A stretch of DNA of 64,000 bases from contig NZ_FQVT01000005.1 in NCBI RefSeq assembly GCF_900129445.1, forward strand, positions 1 through 64,000, read 5' to 3'. The stretch comes from Salegentibacter echinorum. GTDB lineage: Bacteria; Bacteroidota; Bacteroidia; Flavobacteriales; Flavobacteriaceae. Below are positions 23,759-32,999 of the stretch, one piece after another. The notes below the pieces were generated by a model, which was not told where the DNA came from, searched no databases, and worked only from the letters and a program-made list of their open reading frames with translations. Each line of letters starts with the position of its first letter. Position 1 is the stretch's first letter. Position numbers and translations under genes: made by a program.

Positions 23759-24472
23759 TTAGTTCAACAAGTCGCGGTATTTCTTAATGGTATCTTCAAG
23801 CCCAAGGTATAAAGCCTCGGCAATTAAGGCATGACCAATAGAAACCTCGTCCAGATGTGGTACTTTTTTCTGAAAATAATGAATATTATCTAAAGAGAGA
23901 TCGTGCCCGGCGTTAATACCAAGACCTAAAGTATGCGCTAACTCTGCACACCTGTTATAAGGTTCCACTCCTTTTTTATCACTATTAGCATAAGCTACCG
24001 CATAGGATTCGGTATATAACTCTATTCGATCTGTTCCGGTTTCCAAAGCAGCTTTCACCATTTCTTCATCGGGATCTACAAAAATAGAGGTTCTAATTCC
24101 ATGTTGCTTAAATTCCTTAATTACATCCTGTAAGAATTCTTTGTTTTTAACCGTGTCCCAACCCGCATTGGAAGTTATCGCATCTTCAGCATCTGGCACC
24201 AGGGTTACCTGCGCCGGTTTAACTTCTAACACTAGATTAATGAATTTTGCAATAGGGTTCCCTTCAATGTTAAATTCGGTTTTTAGCAAAGGAGCCAAAT
24301 CCCGCACATCTTTATAAGTAATATGTCTTTCATCTGGCCTTGGATGCACGGTTATGCCCTGCCCGCCAAAAGATTCAATTTTCTGCGCTGCTTCCACCAC
24401 ATTGGGGATATCACCGCCACGCGCATTCCTTAGGGTGGCGATTTTATTGATATTCACACTTAATTTAGTCAT
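23759..24472 (-). CDS. pdxJ: Pyridoxine 5'-phosphate synthase
   Basis: A 237-residue TIM-barrel enzyme that condenses 1-deoxyxylulose-5-phosphate with 3-amino-2-oxopropyl phosphate to pyridoxine 5'-phosphate. Family signatures are [60 protein letters not shown] and [16 protein letters not shown]. It is complete. The hydrolase follows 16 bp downstream. The divergent CBS gene is 168 bp away. Confidence 0.95.
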   Translation of the reverse strand: MTKLSVNINKIATLRNARGGDIPNVVEAAQKIESFGGQGITVHPRPDERHITYKDVRDLAPLLKTEFNIEGNPIAKFINLVLEVKPAQVTLVPDAEDAITSNAGWDTVKNKEFLQDVIKEFKQHGIRTSIFVDPDEEMVKAALETGTDRIELYTESYAVAYANSDKKGVEPYNRCAELAHTLGLGINAGHDLSLDNIHYFQKKVPHLDEVSIGHALIAEALYLGLEDTIKKYRDLLN

Positions 24473-24640
24473 TATAAAAGTTTTTATTAAGAACTTATCT
24501 CATTTTTTATGTTCCCCGGCCTAAAGCTTTAGCGATACCGGCTTCAAACGTATAACCTAAAGGTATTCTCACAAAAATACAAACTTGTAAATGGTCTAAG
24601 AATTTTATTTTAATTAATTTGCACCAAAGAAGGTACGAGT

Positions 24641-25297
24641 ATGAATATGGAGAATTTTATAATTAACGATGTTGCAATTCGGGAATTTTCAGAACAAATA
24701 GAGGAAATTCAGAATTTATTCAATCAATTGACTTATTCGCATCTTCCGGTAGCGAACAACGGGATGTATTTAGGTTGTATTTCTGAAAATGATATTCGCT
24801 GCTTCGATGCTCATAAAACCCTGGCAGATTATCAATATGCTTTGGAAGGCTTTTTTGTGAGAGACACCGATTACTGGCTGGATATTTTGGAGAAATTTGC
24901 GCAAAACAATACTAATATTTTACCGGTTTTAGATGAAGAAAACGATTATTTGGGCTATGTAGAATTAACCGAAATCATCTCACTTTTTAATGAAACACCA
25001 TTTTTAAGTGAAGCGGGGAATATTATTGTGATTCAAAAAGGTATCCAGGATTATTCTTTTGGAGAAATTGTTCAAATTGTAGAATCAAACAACGCCAATT
25101 TACTTGGAATTTTCATCTCTAAAATTGAAAATGATGTAGCGCAAATCACTCTAAAGTTGAGTCCGTCTGGTATTAACGAGATCATTCAATCCTTTAGAAG
25201 GTATTCTTATAAGATTGTTTCTGAACACCAGGAAGATAATTTTAAAAAGAACCTTAAAGACAGGTCAAAATACTTAGACAAATATTTAAATATATAA
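24641..25297 (+). CDS. CBS-domain protein
   Basis: A 218-residue soluble protein with two CBS motifs in the first 125 residues (YSHLPVANNGMYLGCISENDI and NTNILPVLDEENDYLGYVELTEI), followed by an ACT-like segment (VEDIVQIVESNNANLLGIFIS-type, about residues 150-200). CBS domains bind adenine nucleotides. It lies immediately upstream of nadK, an arrangement conserved in Flavobacteriia, so the two may be regulated together. A second ATG six bases downstream (24647) is an equally good start. Confidence 0.85.
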   Translation: MNMENFIINDVAIREFSEQIEEIQNLFNQLTYSHLPVANNGMYLGCISENDIRCFDAHKTLADYQYALEGFFVRDTDYWLDILEKFAQNNTNILPVLDEENDYLGYVELTEIISLFNETPFLSEAGNIIVIQKGIQDYSFGEIVQIVESNNANLLGIFISKIENDVAQITLKLSPSGINEIIQSFRRYSYKIVSEHQEDNFKKNLKDRSKYLDKYLNI

Positions 25298-25407
25298 CAT
25301 TTAATCGATCGAAGTCACCCGAAGATTTAGCCCATTAAAATATTTAATAACAAGGTAAAAGGTTCCCGGTTAGGGAGCACAAAAAAAGACCTGTAAAAAA
25401 GACATAT

Positions 25408-26292
25408 ATGAAAGTAGGCATTTACGGCCAGTTTTATCATCCCAATGCCGGAAAATATATCGCACAACTTCTAAGTTTGCTTCAACAAAATAACATTGAA
25501 GTAGTAATAGAAGAAAACTTTCTAAGACTCATTGAGCTTAACAAATGCATTGATAAGAAGTATGCTAAATTTAAAACCTTTAGCAATTTAGATGAAAGTT
25601 TTGAGCTTTTTTTCTGCATTGGAGGAGATGGCACTATTCTTAAATCCATTAATTATGTAAGGGATTTAGACATCCCCATTATTGGCATCAACACAGGGCG
25701 CCTTGGCTTTTTGGCAACCTTGCAAAAGGAAGAAATTGAAGAAACCCTGGATCATATTCTTCAGAAGAAATTTAGCACCTCTCCAAGAACGGTACTGGAT
25801 GTAAGCACCAATCCCCCAAGTAAGGACCCGGTTTTTGAACAGGTAACTTTAAATGAAATTGCTGTGAGCCGTAAAAACAGCACTTCCATGATCACCATAG
25901 ATACCTGGCTAGACGATAAATATTTGAATTCTTACTGGGCAGATGGATTAATAGTTTCCACCCCTACCGGCTCCACGGGATATTCCCTAAGTTGCGGGGG
26001 ACCGGTAATCACGCCAGACGCCGGCGTACTTATTATTACTCCAATAGCACCACATAATTTAAACGCGCGACCGCTCATTATAAAAGACAGCACAAAAATC
26101 ACCTTACGGGTTTCCAGCCGGGAAGACACCCACCTTATTTCTATGGACTCCCGCATCGCCACCCTGGAAGATAATACTGAGATAATTATAAAAAAAGCAC
26201 CGCACGACATCAATCTCGTTGAACTCACAGACGGAAGCTTTCTTCACACCTTGCGTAAAAAGCTTATGTGGGGAGAAGACAAACGAAATTAA
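25408..26292 (+). CDS. nadK: NAD kinase
   Basis: A 294-residue enzyme that phosphorylates NAD to NADP. The GGDGT ATP-grasp motif lies at residues 72-76, followed by NTGRLGFLA. Later blocks are SYWADGLIVSTPTGSTGYSLSCGGP (the NE/D...GDG, TPTGSTAY and GGP elements) and ITPIAPHNLNARPL. Length fits. It follows the CBS gene by about 110 bp. The start ATG is MKVGIYGQFY. Confidence 0.95.
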   Translation: MKVGIYGQFYHPNAGKYIAQLLSLLQQNNIEVVIEENFLRLIELNKCIDKKYAKFKTFSNLDESFELFFCIGGDGTILKSINYVRDLDIPIIGINTGRLGFLATLQKEEIEETLDHILQKKFSTSPRTVLDVSTNPPSKDPVFEQVTLNEIAVSRKNSTSMITIDTWLDDKYLNSYWADGLIVSTPTGSTGYSLSCGGPVITPDAGVLIITPIAPHNLNARPLIIKDSTKITLRVSSREDTHLISMDSRIATLEDNTEIIIKKAPHDINLVELTDGSFLHTLRKKLMWGEDKRN

Positions 26293-26346
26293 ACAATATT
26301 CTTTTTAAAAAACTGTTTATGCATATATACATTATGGCTCAAATTA

Positions 26347-26375
26347 TTGTGGAGCAAACATAATTGTTATATTTG
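26347..26375 (+). promoter_or_regulatory. porG promoter (TTG-N18-TATATTTG)
   Basis: TTG (26347-26349), an 18-bp spacer and TATATTTG (26368-26375) fit the Bacteroidota consensus. The -7 box ends 17 bp before the porG ATG. It probably drives the porG-uppS-bamA-skp run. Confidence 0.7.
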
Positions 26376-26392
26376 CAAACTTTTGAAAACCT

Positions 26393-27103
26393 ATGAGGTA
26401 CTTATTAGTTTTTGTTATTACGCTGGTTTTTGCGCAAAAATCATATTCTCAAACATTTGAAATAGGGCCATATATTGGCGGCGCAAACTATATAGGCGAT
26501 GTAGGCCGAACAAATTTTATACTCCCCAACAATCTTGTAGGAGGTGCACTTATTAAATGGAATCGCAGCGCTCGCCACGCCTTTAGGTTTTCGCTTATGT
26601 ATGCAGAAATTAGCGCAGATGACGCAAATGCTAATGACGCCAGAAGAAAAAACAGGGGTTATTCCTTTAACAATACCATAGGCGAAGCTTCTTTGGGAAT
26701 AGAATATAACTTTTGGAGTTTCGATTTACACGAAGGCCACCCGCAAAGCACTCCTTATCTATATTCTGGCATAAGCTATTTTAAGTCAGATCACTTAAAA
26801 TTAAGTGCTCCATATCCAAACGGTGAATTGGTAAACGAAACTGCCAACTGGAGTTTTGCCATTCCAATAGTATTTGGTTATAAAGAAAGTATCACCAGGC
26901 ATATTATAGGTGCTTTAGAAATAGGTGCCAGATATACTTTTACAGATAATTTAGACGGCAGCTGGCCAGAAGAACTCACAGGAGACCGCAGCAGCGTTAC
27001 TGGACTGGAATTTGGAAACGAAAACACCAATGACTGGTATGTTTTTACCGGGGTAAGTTTCACCTTTTCCTGGGGTAGAAAACCTTGTTATAGTAATTTT
27101 TAG
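26393..27103 (+). CDS. porG: Outer membrane beta-barrel, PorG-type (DUF6089) protein of the type IX secretion system
   Basis: A 236-residue protein with signal peptide (MRYLLVFVITLVFAQKSYSQ) and beta-barrel pattern: GPYIGGANYIGDVG, GALIKWN, HAFRFSLMYAEI, LGIEYNFW and C-terminal FTGVSFTFSWGRK. The order with uppS, bamA, two skp genes and murI matches the porG region of Porphyromonas gingivalis. PorG is an outer-membrane protein linked to the PorK/N ring of T9SS. The identity rests partly on synteny and remembered family. It ends one base before uppS. Confidence 0.75.
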   Translation: MRYLLVFVITLVFAQKSYSQTFEIGPYIGGANYIGDVGRTNFILPNNLVGGALIKWNRSARHAFRFSLMYAEISADDANANDARRKNRGYSFNNTIGEASLGIEYNFWSFDLHEGHPQSTPYLYSGISYFKSDHLKLSAPYPNGELVNETANWSFAIPIVFGYKESITRHIIGALEIGARYTFTDNLDGSWPEELTGDRSSVTGLEFGNENTNDWYVFTGVSFTFSWGRKPCYSNF

Positions 27104-27104
27104 G

Positions 27105-27845
27105 ATGAAAAATAAGGAAGACATCAATCTCAAAAAGCTACCACAACACATTGCCATAATCATGGATGGTAACGGTCGTTGGGCTAGAAAAAAAGGCTTT
27201 TTAAGAGCTGCCGGGCACGAAGAAGGGACTACGGCTGTAAAAGATGTGGTAGAAGCTTCAGCAGAGATAGGTATTGAGTATTTAAGCCTTTATGCTTTTT
27301 CTACCGAGAATTGGAAGCGCCCCAAGCTGGAAGTGGATACCCTCATGAAACTCCTTGTTTCTTCCCTAAAAAAAGAGATCAAAACACTTCAGGATAATAA
27401 TATTAAACTTAATGCGATTGGTAATTTAAAGACCCTCCCAAAGAAGGTTTATCGTGAGTTACAGGAAGTTATAGAAAAAACAAAGGATAACGACCGTATG
27501 GTGCTCAACCTCGCGCTAAGCTACGGCTCCCGGGAGGAATTAACTTCTGTAGTAAAAGAAATAAGCGAAAAAGTTAAAAATAACGAATTATCTACCAATG
27601 CTATTGATGAATCGGTTATAAATAAGCATCTTTACACCCGAAATTTTCCGGAGGTAGATTTGTTAATAAGAACCAGCGGAGAGCAACGTATTAGCAATTT
27701 TCTTCTATGGCAAATTGCTTATGCTGAATTATATTTCACAAAAATATTATGGCCAGATTTTAGAAAAGAAAATCTTTTTAACGCCATTTACAACTATCAA
27801 AATAGAGAAAGACGATTTGGAAAAACCAGCGAGCAACTTAGTTAG
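27105..27845 (+). CDS. uppS: Isoprenyl transferase (undecaprenyl diphosphate synthase)
   Basis: A 246-residue cis-prenyltransferase that elongates farnesyl diphosphate to undecaprenyl diphosphate. HIAIIMDGNGRWARKKG (DGNGRW at residues 21-26), YLSLYAFSTENWKRP and DLLIRTSGEQRISNFLLWQIAYAELYF are signature blocks. It begins one base after the porG stop. The downstream gene bamA starts within it. It links isoprenoid metabolism to envelope building in this operon. Confidence 0.95.
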   Translation: MKNKEDINLKKLPQHIAIIMDGNGRWARKKGFLRAAGHEEGTTAVKDVVEASAEIGIEYLSLYAFSTENWKRPKLEVDTLMKLLVSSLKKEIKTLQDNNIKLNAIGNLKTLPKKVYRELQEVIEKTKDNDRMVLNLALSYGSREELTSVVKEISEKVKNNELSTNAIDESVINKHLYTRNFPEVDLLIRTSGEQRISNFLLWQIAYAELYFTKILWPDFRKENLFNAIYNYQNRERRFGKTSEQLS

Positions 27846-30468
27846 CCCTTGCACAGCAACGCGAATATTTACATTCCTGGCATTGGCCTTAGGTTTATTT
27901 TTTAGTATTTCTTCACAAGCGCAGGGCTTACCATTATCTGATGGAAAAAAATATACAATTGGCGATATTAAAGTTACAGGAACCATTAGTTTTAATGAAC
28001 AAACGGTTATCGCTTATACGGGGCTTAAGAAAGGAGAGGAAGTTTTTATTCCTGGGGATAAGATAAGTGGCGTAATTAAAAAGCTTTGGGATTTAGACCA
28101 GTTTAGTGATATTAACTTTTACATCACCAATGTAAGCGATGATAATGTTGCCGATCTTGAAATTGAAATCCAGGAAGTTCCAAAACTTAATGAAGTTAAA
28201 GTTACGGGGCTTAAAAAACGGGAGAAAGAGGAAATCATTAAGGAAAATAAGCTAAGGAAAGGCGCAAAAGTTTCTGAAAACCTCATCACTACCACCAAAA
28301 ATTATATTGAAAGTAAATATCGGAAAGATGGTTATTTTAATACAAAAGTTGCCATAAGAACTTCTGAAGTAAAAGATACTACCGCCTCCAACCTGGTAAA
28401 CATGGTAGTTGACATTAACCAGGGCGACCGGGTTAAAATTAAGGATATAGATTTTATAGGAAACGAGAAATTCTCTGATGCTAAGCTGCGGCGCCAAATG
28501 AAAAACACCAAGCAGAAAAATTTTATTCGTTTTTGGAAAAGATCTAAATATGTAAAAGCCGATTATAAAGCAGATAAAGAGGCTATTATCGATAAATATA
28601 AAGAAAGCGGCTATCGCGATGCAAGAATTGTTACCGACTCATTGATTGATATAGATAAGAAAACCATTAGTCTTAAACTCAATGTAGAAGAAGGAGATCA
28701 ATACTATATTGGTGATATCAATTATTTAGGGAACACTGTTTATTCTGATGAACAACTGCAAAGCGTTTTAAGAATTAATAAAGGAGATGTTTACAACGGT
28801 GTGCTGTTGGACAAACGAATTGCAGACCAAACAAAACCAGACGGGGAGGATTTGTCTAACCTGTATAAAAACAACGGTTACCTTTTCTCTAACATCAACC
28901 TTGTTGAAACCAATGTATATAACGACACTATTGATTTTGAAATTAGGATTGTAGAAGGAAAAGAAGCCTATTTTGACCATATTACAGTAACCGGAAATGA
29001 CAAAACAAAGGATCACGTGATTTACCGGGAATTGCGAACCAAACCCGGGCAAAAATACAGCCAGGAAGATGTAGTATCTACCGTTCGGGAATTGGGGCAA
29101 CTCGGGTTCTTTGATGCCGAGCAATTAGAACCAAAATTTGTAAACCCAGATCCTCAAGCGGGGACTTTAGATTTAGAATATTCGGTAGTTGAATCTGGGG
29201 CCAGCCAAATAGAACTACAAGGTGGTTACGGTGGCGGTGGTTTTATTGGTACCCTGGGATTATCTTTTAATAACTTCTCCTTATCGGGTATTTTTGATAA
29301 AGATGCTTACAAGCCAGTTCCTATGGGAGACGGGCAAACCTTATCACTTAGAGCACAAGCCAGTACCTTCTACCAAACCTACAGCCTTTCTTTTATGGAG
29401 CCCTGGTTAGGTGGAAAAAAGCCGGTAAGTTTACAAACCTCTTTTTCCTATACAAGACAATTTTTATTTGACTACAGAAGCCGAAAAGCAGATCGTAGTA
29501 GAAGTTTTGATATATTGGGTGTAAATGTTGGTTTAGCGAAGCGTTTAACTGTTCCAGATCCTTACATTACGGTTTCTCATTCTTTAGGTTTTCAGCGTTA
29601 TAACCTCAACAATTACAATACCGGATTGTTTACTTTTGGAGACGGACACTCCAACAACTTTACTTATACTTTGGGACTTACCCGGGACAACACTTACGTG
29701 AACCCAATTTTCCCAATGGGAGGTTCAAAATTTAAAATTACAGCTAAATTTACTCCACCATATTCATTATGGAACGGGATAGACTATGCAAACCTGGCAG
29801 ATCAAAGGGAATTCCAGCTAGAAGATGAAAACGGAAACCTTATAAACACCCAGGGAGACCGTGTTACCCCAGAAAATGCGGTTGGTGATCAACGTAAAAT
29901 AGACCAAAAGAAATTTAACTGGTTGGAATTTTACAAAGTTAAATTTAGCGGGGATTGGTACACCAACCTTTTCAAAAAACTGGTATTAAAAACCAGTGTA
30001 GAATATGGTTTTCTGGGAGCGTATAACAACGATCGTGGTATCCCACCTTTTGAGCGTTTCTTTCTTGGTGGAGATGGTCTTGGTGCCTTTAGTTTAGATG
30101 GACGGGAAACTATACAGTTAAGAGGTTACCCAAACCAATCTGTAGTACCTATGGATAGACCTTCTGGCGTTAGTGATGACGGGGCTACCATTTACAACAA
30201 GTACTCTTTAGAACTTAGGTACCCAATTACACTTAAACCATCGGCATCAATCTATGCCCTAACTTTTATTGAAGGCGGTGCATCTTATGATAATTTTAAA
30301 GATTTTAATCCTTTTCAATTAAGTAGATCAGCGGGTGCAGGATTGCGAATCTTTATGCCAGCTTTTGGTCTACTGGGAATTGATTTTGGATATGGTTTCG
30401 ATCCTATTGGCACAGATAGCGGGGCACACGGTTGGGAAACGCATTTCATTATTGGACAACAATTTTAA
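27817..30468 (+). CDS. bamA: Outer membrane protein assembly factor BamA
   Basis: BamA inserts beta-barrel proteins into the outer membrane. The TTG at 27817 gives 883 residues with a signal peptide (TFLALALGLFFSISSQAQG); a frame open from 27715 has no good signal sequence at its start, so the TTG is my best guess, overlapping uppS by 29 bp. Five POTRA domains run to about residue 430 (KYTIGDIKVTGTISFNEQ, ELRTKPGQKYS). The barrel has GLGAFSLDGRETIQLRGYP (the conserved LRGY motif) and ends GWETHFIIGQQF, with a terminal aromatic residue. Porin-secretion context fits. Confidence 0.92.
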   Translation: MEKPASNLVSPCTATRIFTFLALALGLFFSISSQAQGLPLSDGKKYTIGDIKVTGTISFNEQTVIAYTGLKKGEEVFIPGDKISGVIKKLWDLDQFSDINFYITNVSDDNVADLEIEIQEVPKLNEVKVTGLKKREKEEIIKENKLRKGAKVSENLITTTKNYIESKYRKDGYFNTKVAIRTSEVKDTTASNLVNMVVDINQGDRVKIKDIDFIGNEKFSDAKLRRQMKNTKQKNFIRFWKRSKYVKADYKADKEAIIDKYKESGYRDARIVTDSLIDIDKKTISLKLNVEEGDQYYIGDINYLGNTVYSDEQLQSVLRINKGDVYNGVLLDKRIADQTKPDGEDLSNLYKNNGYLFSNINLVETNVYNDTIDFEIRIVEGKEAYFDHITVTGNDKTKDHVIYRELRTKPGQKYSQEDVVSTVRELGQLGFFDAEQLEPKFVNPDPQAGTLDLEYSVVESGASQIELQGGYGGGGFIGTLGLSFNNFSLSGIFDKDAYKPVPMGDGQTLSLRAQASTFYQTYSLSFMEPWLGGKKPVSLQTSFSYTRQFLFDYRSRKADRSRSFDILGVNVGLAKRLTVPDPYITVSHSLGFQRYNLNNYNTGLFTFGDGHSNNFTYTLGLTRDNTYVNPIFPMGGSKFKITAKFTPPYSLWNGIDYANLADQREFQLEDENGNLINTQGDRVTPENAVGDQRKIDQKKFNWLEFYKVKFSGDWYTNLFKKLVLKTSVEYGFLGAYNNDRGIPPFERFFLGGDGLGAFSLDGRETIQLRGYPNQSVVPMDRPSGVSDDGATIYNKYSLELRYPITLKPSASIYALTFIEGGASYDNFKDFNPFQLSRSAGAGLRIFMPAFGLLGIDFGYGFDPIGTDSGAHGWETHFIIGQQF

Positions 30469-30499
30469 TTTGGCACGATATTTTCTATAACCCATATAT

Positions 30500-31315
30500 A
30501 TGATTAAAAGAAGGTTTTTATTCATAGTATTTATCCTGGCAGGATTGGGACTACAAGCCCAAAAATCCATACAGGTAGGATATGTAGATATGGAATATAT
30601 CCTTCAAAATGTTCCCGAATACCAACAAGCGAGTAAGCAGTTGGAAGAGCGGGTGAAAGAATGGCAAAAAGAGATTCAGCAGAAACAGCAGGAAATTAAT
30701 GAGATGAAAGCTACTTTACAAAACGAAAGAGCTTTACTAACACCCCAGCTAATTGAAGAACGCGAAGATGAAATTGCTTATCAACAGGAACAAGCCACAG
30801 ATTATGAACAAAAACGCTTCGGTCCAGAAGGAGATTACATTCTTCAGAAAAAGCAATTGGTAAGGCCAATTCAGGACCAGGTATTTACGGCGGTACAGGA
30901 AATAGCCGAAAACAGAAACCTTGATTTTATATTTGATAGAAATTCTGAATCTGGAATGTTATTTGCCAATAAGCGTTATGATGTAAGCGACCAGGTTTTG
31001 AGAAGTATAAACAGGACTTCCAACCGCAAACAAATTGAAACCAGGCAGGAAAAAAGGGAGCTTGAAAGAGCCGAAGCTCGTACTGCAGAGGAAGATAAAG
31101 AAATTACAGATCGCGAGAAGGCGATTGAAGAAAGAAAAGCTGAACGAAGAGCGTTGATAGAAGAACAAAAAAGACAGCGGGATTCTATTAAAGAAGCCAG
31201 AAAGAGAGAATTTCAGGAGCGGCGAGAAAGAATATTAAAAGAAAGACAACAAAGAAGAGATTCTGTACAGGCTGCAAGGGAAGCCGAAAGAAACAAAAAA
31301 GATACAATTCAATAA
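30500..31315 (+). CDS. skp: OmpH/Skp-family periplasmic chaperone with long charged tail
   Basis: A 271-residue Skp-type protein. Signal peptide MIKRRFLFIVFILAGLGLQAQ is followed by QVGYVDMEYILQNVPEYQQA, coiled-coil arms (residues 50-110) and the return strand LDFIFDRNSESGMLFANKRYDVS. Unlike the second copy (169 aa) it carries a 90-residue C-terminal helix rich in Glu, Arg and Lys (about residues 185-271). It should hold unfolded outer-membrane proteins for BamA. It starts 31 bp after bamA. Confidence 0.9.
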   Translation: MIKRRFLFIVFILAGLGLQAQKSIQVGYVDMEYILQNVPEYQQASKQLEERVKEWQKEIQQKQQEINEMKATLQNERALLTPQLIEEREDEIAYQQEQATDYEQKRFGPEGDYILQKKQLVRPIQDQVFTAVQEIAENRNLDFIFDRNSESGMLFANKRYDVSDQVLRSINRTSNRKQIETRQEKRELERAEARTAEEDKEITDREKAIEERKAERRALIEEQKRQRDSIKEARKREFQERRERILKERQQRRDSVQAAREAERNKKDTIQ

Positions 31316-31362
31316 AATAACAATTTTAAACTTTAATAATTAACAATTAATATCAATTAACA

Positions 31363-31872
31363 ATGAAACAATTCAGAACACTTTTTATAGCTCTTGCCTT
31401 AACTTTAGGAGCTACTGCATTTACTAACGCACAAAGCAAAGTTGCCCACATTGCTACCCAGGAACTGGTAGAAACCATGCCAGCTTATAAAGATGCAATG
31501 TCACAATTGCAAAAGTTAGAAAAAACTTATGATGCTGAAATTAAAGATATGTTGACGGAAGCTCAGAATACCATGCAGCGTTACCAATCTGAAGCAGAAA
31601 CTGTAACAGAGGAAGAAAACTCAAAAAGAGCCAGTGAACTTCAGGCTACCGAAAGAAGAATCCAGGAGCATAGCCAGAGAGCAAGACAGGAGCTTCAAAA
31701 GAAGGAGAATGACCTTATTAGACCTGTGATTGAAAAGGCGCGTGAAGCTATTCAAAAAGTAGCCAGAGCACAAGGCTATGACTATGTACTGGACTCAAGT
31801 ACAGGAACAGGAGTTATCCTTGCCGATGGTAAAGATCTTATGAGCGAAGTAAAATCTGAGCTGGGAATGTAA
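31363..31872 (+). CDS. skp: OmpH/Skp-family periplasmic chaperone
   Basis: A 169-residue standard-length Skp with signal peptide (MKQFRTLFIALALTLGATAFTNAQ), a VAHIATQELVETMPAYKDA core strand, coiled-coil arms and the return DYVLDSSTGTGVILADGKDL. It follows the first skp gene by 47 bp; the pair is probably a tandem duplication that later diverged in the tail. Both serve outer-membrane protein transport next to bamA. Confidence 0.93.
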   Translation: MKQFRTLFIALALTLGATAFTNAQSKVAHIATQELVETMPAYKDAMSQLQKLEKTYDAEIKDMLTEAQNTMQRYQSEAETVTEEENSKRASELQATERRIQEHSQRARQELQKKENDLIRPVIEKAREAIQKVARAQGYDYVLDSSTGTGVILADGKDLMSEVKSELGM

Positions 31873-31900
31873 TAACTTTCCATCATAGAAAATAAAAGTT

Positions 31901-31935
31901 AAAACTGCGCCCTTTTGGAGCGCAGTTTTTATTTT
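31901..31935 (+). terminator. Intrinsic terminator after the second skp
   Basis: Perfect 10-bp stem AAAACTGCGC / GCGCAGTTTT (loop of nine), followed by a T-rich tail. It lies 28 bp after the skp stop and 8 bp before the murI ATG, so murI may depend on readthrough or its own promoter. Confidence 0.85.
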
Positions 31936-31942
31936 TGTGTAA

Positions 31943-32749
31943 ATGAGTTCAATGAGTAAGAGCAGTCCCATAGGTATATTTGATTCTGGAGTTGGCGGAA
32001 CTTCCATTTGGCGGGAGATTCACGAATTAATGCCTTCAGAAAAAACCATTTATCTTGCCGATAGCAAATATGCACCTTATGGAGAGAAGCCTATTGAGGA
32101 GATAAAACAGCTTAGCAAAAAGAATACTGAAAAACTGCTAAAAATGGGTGCCAAAATTATTGTCGTAGCCTGTAATACTGCTACTACCAATGCCATTGAA
32201 GACCTACGTGCCTCCTACACTATTCCATTTATTGGTATTGAACCGGCAATTAAACCGGCGGCAACAAATTCAAAAACCAAAACTATAGGGATTCTCGCCA
32301 CTCGCGGAACCCTAACCAGCAGTCTTTTTTCAAAAACTTCAGATTTTTACCGAAAGAATATTAACGTGGTTGAAGTTGAAGGCCGCGGACTCGTGGAATT
32401 GATAGAGGCAGGAGAGAAAGACTCACCCCAAATGCATATTTTATTGCTGAAGTTACTGGAGCCGTTTTTAATCAATAAAATTGATTACCTGGTTTTAGGC
32501 TGCAGCCACTACCCTTACCTAATTCCAAAATTAAGAGAATTACTACCTAAAAATGTACAAATAATAGATTCTGGAGAAGCCGTAGCCCGGCAAACCCAAA
32601 GTATTTTACAGCAACATAATTTACTGGCGCCCAAAAAAGATGCTTTAAATCCAAACCCGGAGTTCTTTAGTAATACCAATCCCACGGTGCTTTCTAAACT
32701 TATAAATGCATCTAAAAACGGATATAAAGTTTCTTACCTCGATTTTTAA
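31943..32749 (+). CDS. murI: Glutamate racemase
   Basis: A 268-residue enzyme that converts L-glutamate to D-glutamate for peptidoglycan. GIFDSGVGGTSIWREI, ADSKYAPYGEKP, VVACNTATTNAI (catalytic C77) and YLVLGCSHYPYLIPKL (second catalytic cysteine) are signature blocks. Length fits. It follows the skp terminator. The start ATG at 31943 gives MSSMSKSSP; the next ATG (31952) is also possible. Confidence 0.94.
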   Translation: MSSMSKSSPIGIFDSGVGGTSIWREIHELMPSEKTIYLADSKYAPYGEKPIEEIKQLSKKNTEKLLKMGAKIIVVACNTATTNAIEDLRASYTIPFIGIEPAIKPAATNSKTKTIGILATRGTLTSSLFSKTSDFYRKNINVVEVEGRGLVELIEAGEKDSPQMHILLLKLLEPFLINKIDYLVLGCSHYPYLIPKLRELLPKNVQIIDSGEAVARQTQSILQQHNLLAPKKDALNPNPEFFSNTNPTVLSKLINASKNGYKVSYLDF

Positions 32750-32999
32750 TTATTAGTCGAACACGTACAACCTCAGCGCTTTCTATTTTTGCTAAAATCA
32801 AAACCAATACCTAATTGATGAACGGTGGTTGCAAAAACCAATGGATGGAGATAATCCACATAATAGAAAAAGAGGCAGCAACCAAAAAAATCATTGCGTT
32901 CAATACAATTCGGCCCTGCTCAAAAGCTCAAAACCCTACTTAGTGAGTAAAGATATAGTTTACCTAAGTTTTCTTTACTAAGTTTGCAAAAAACTAGAA

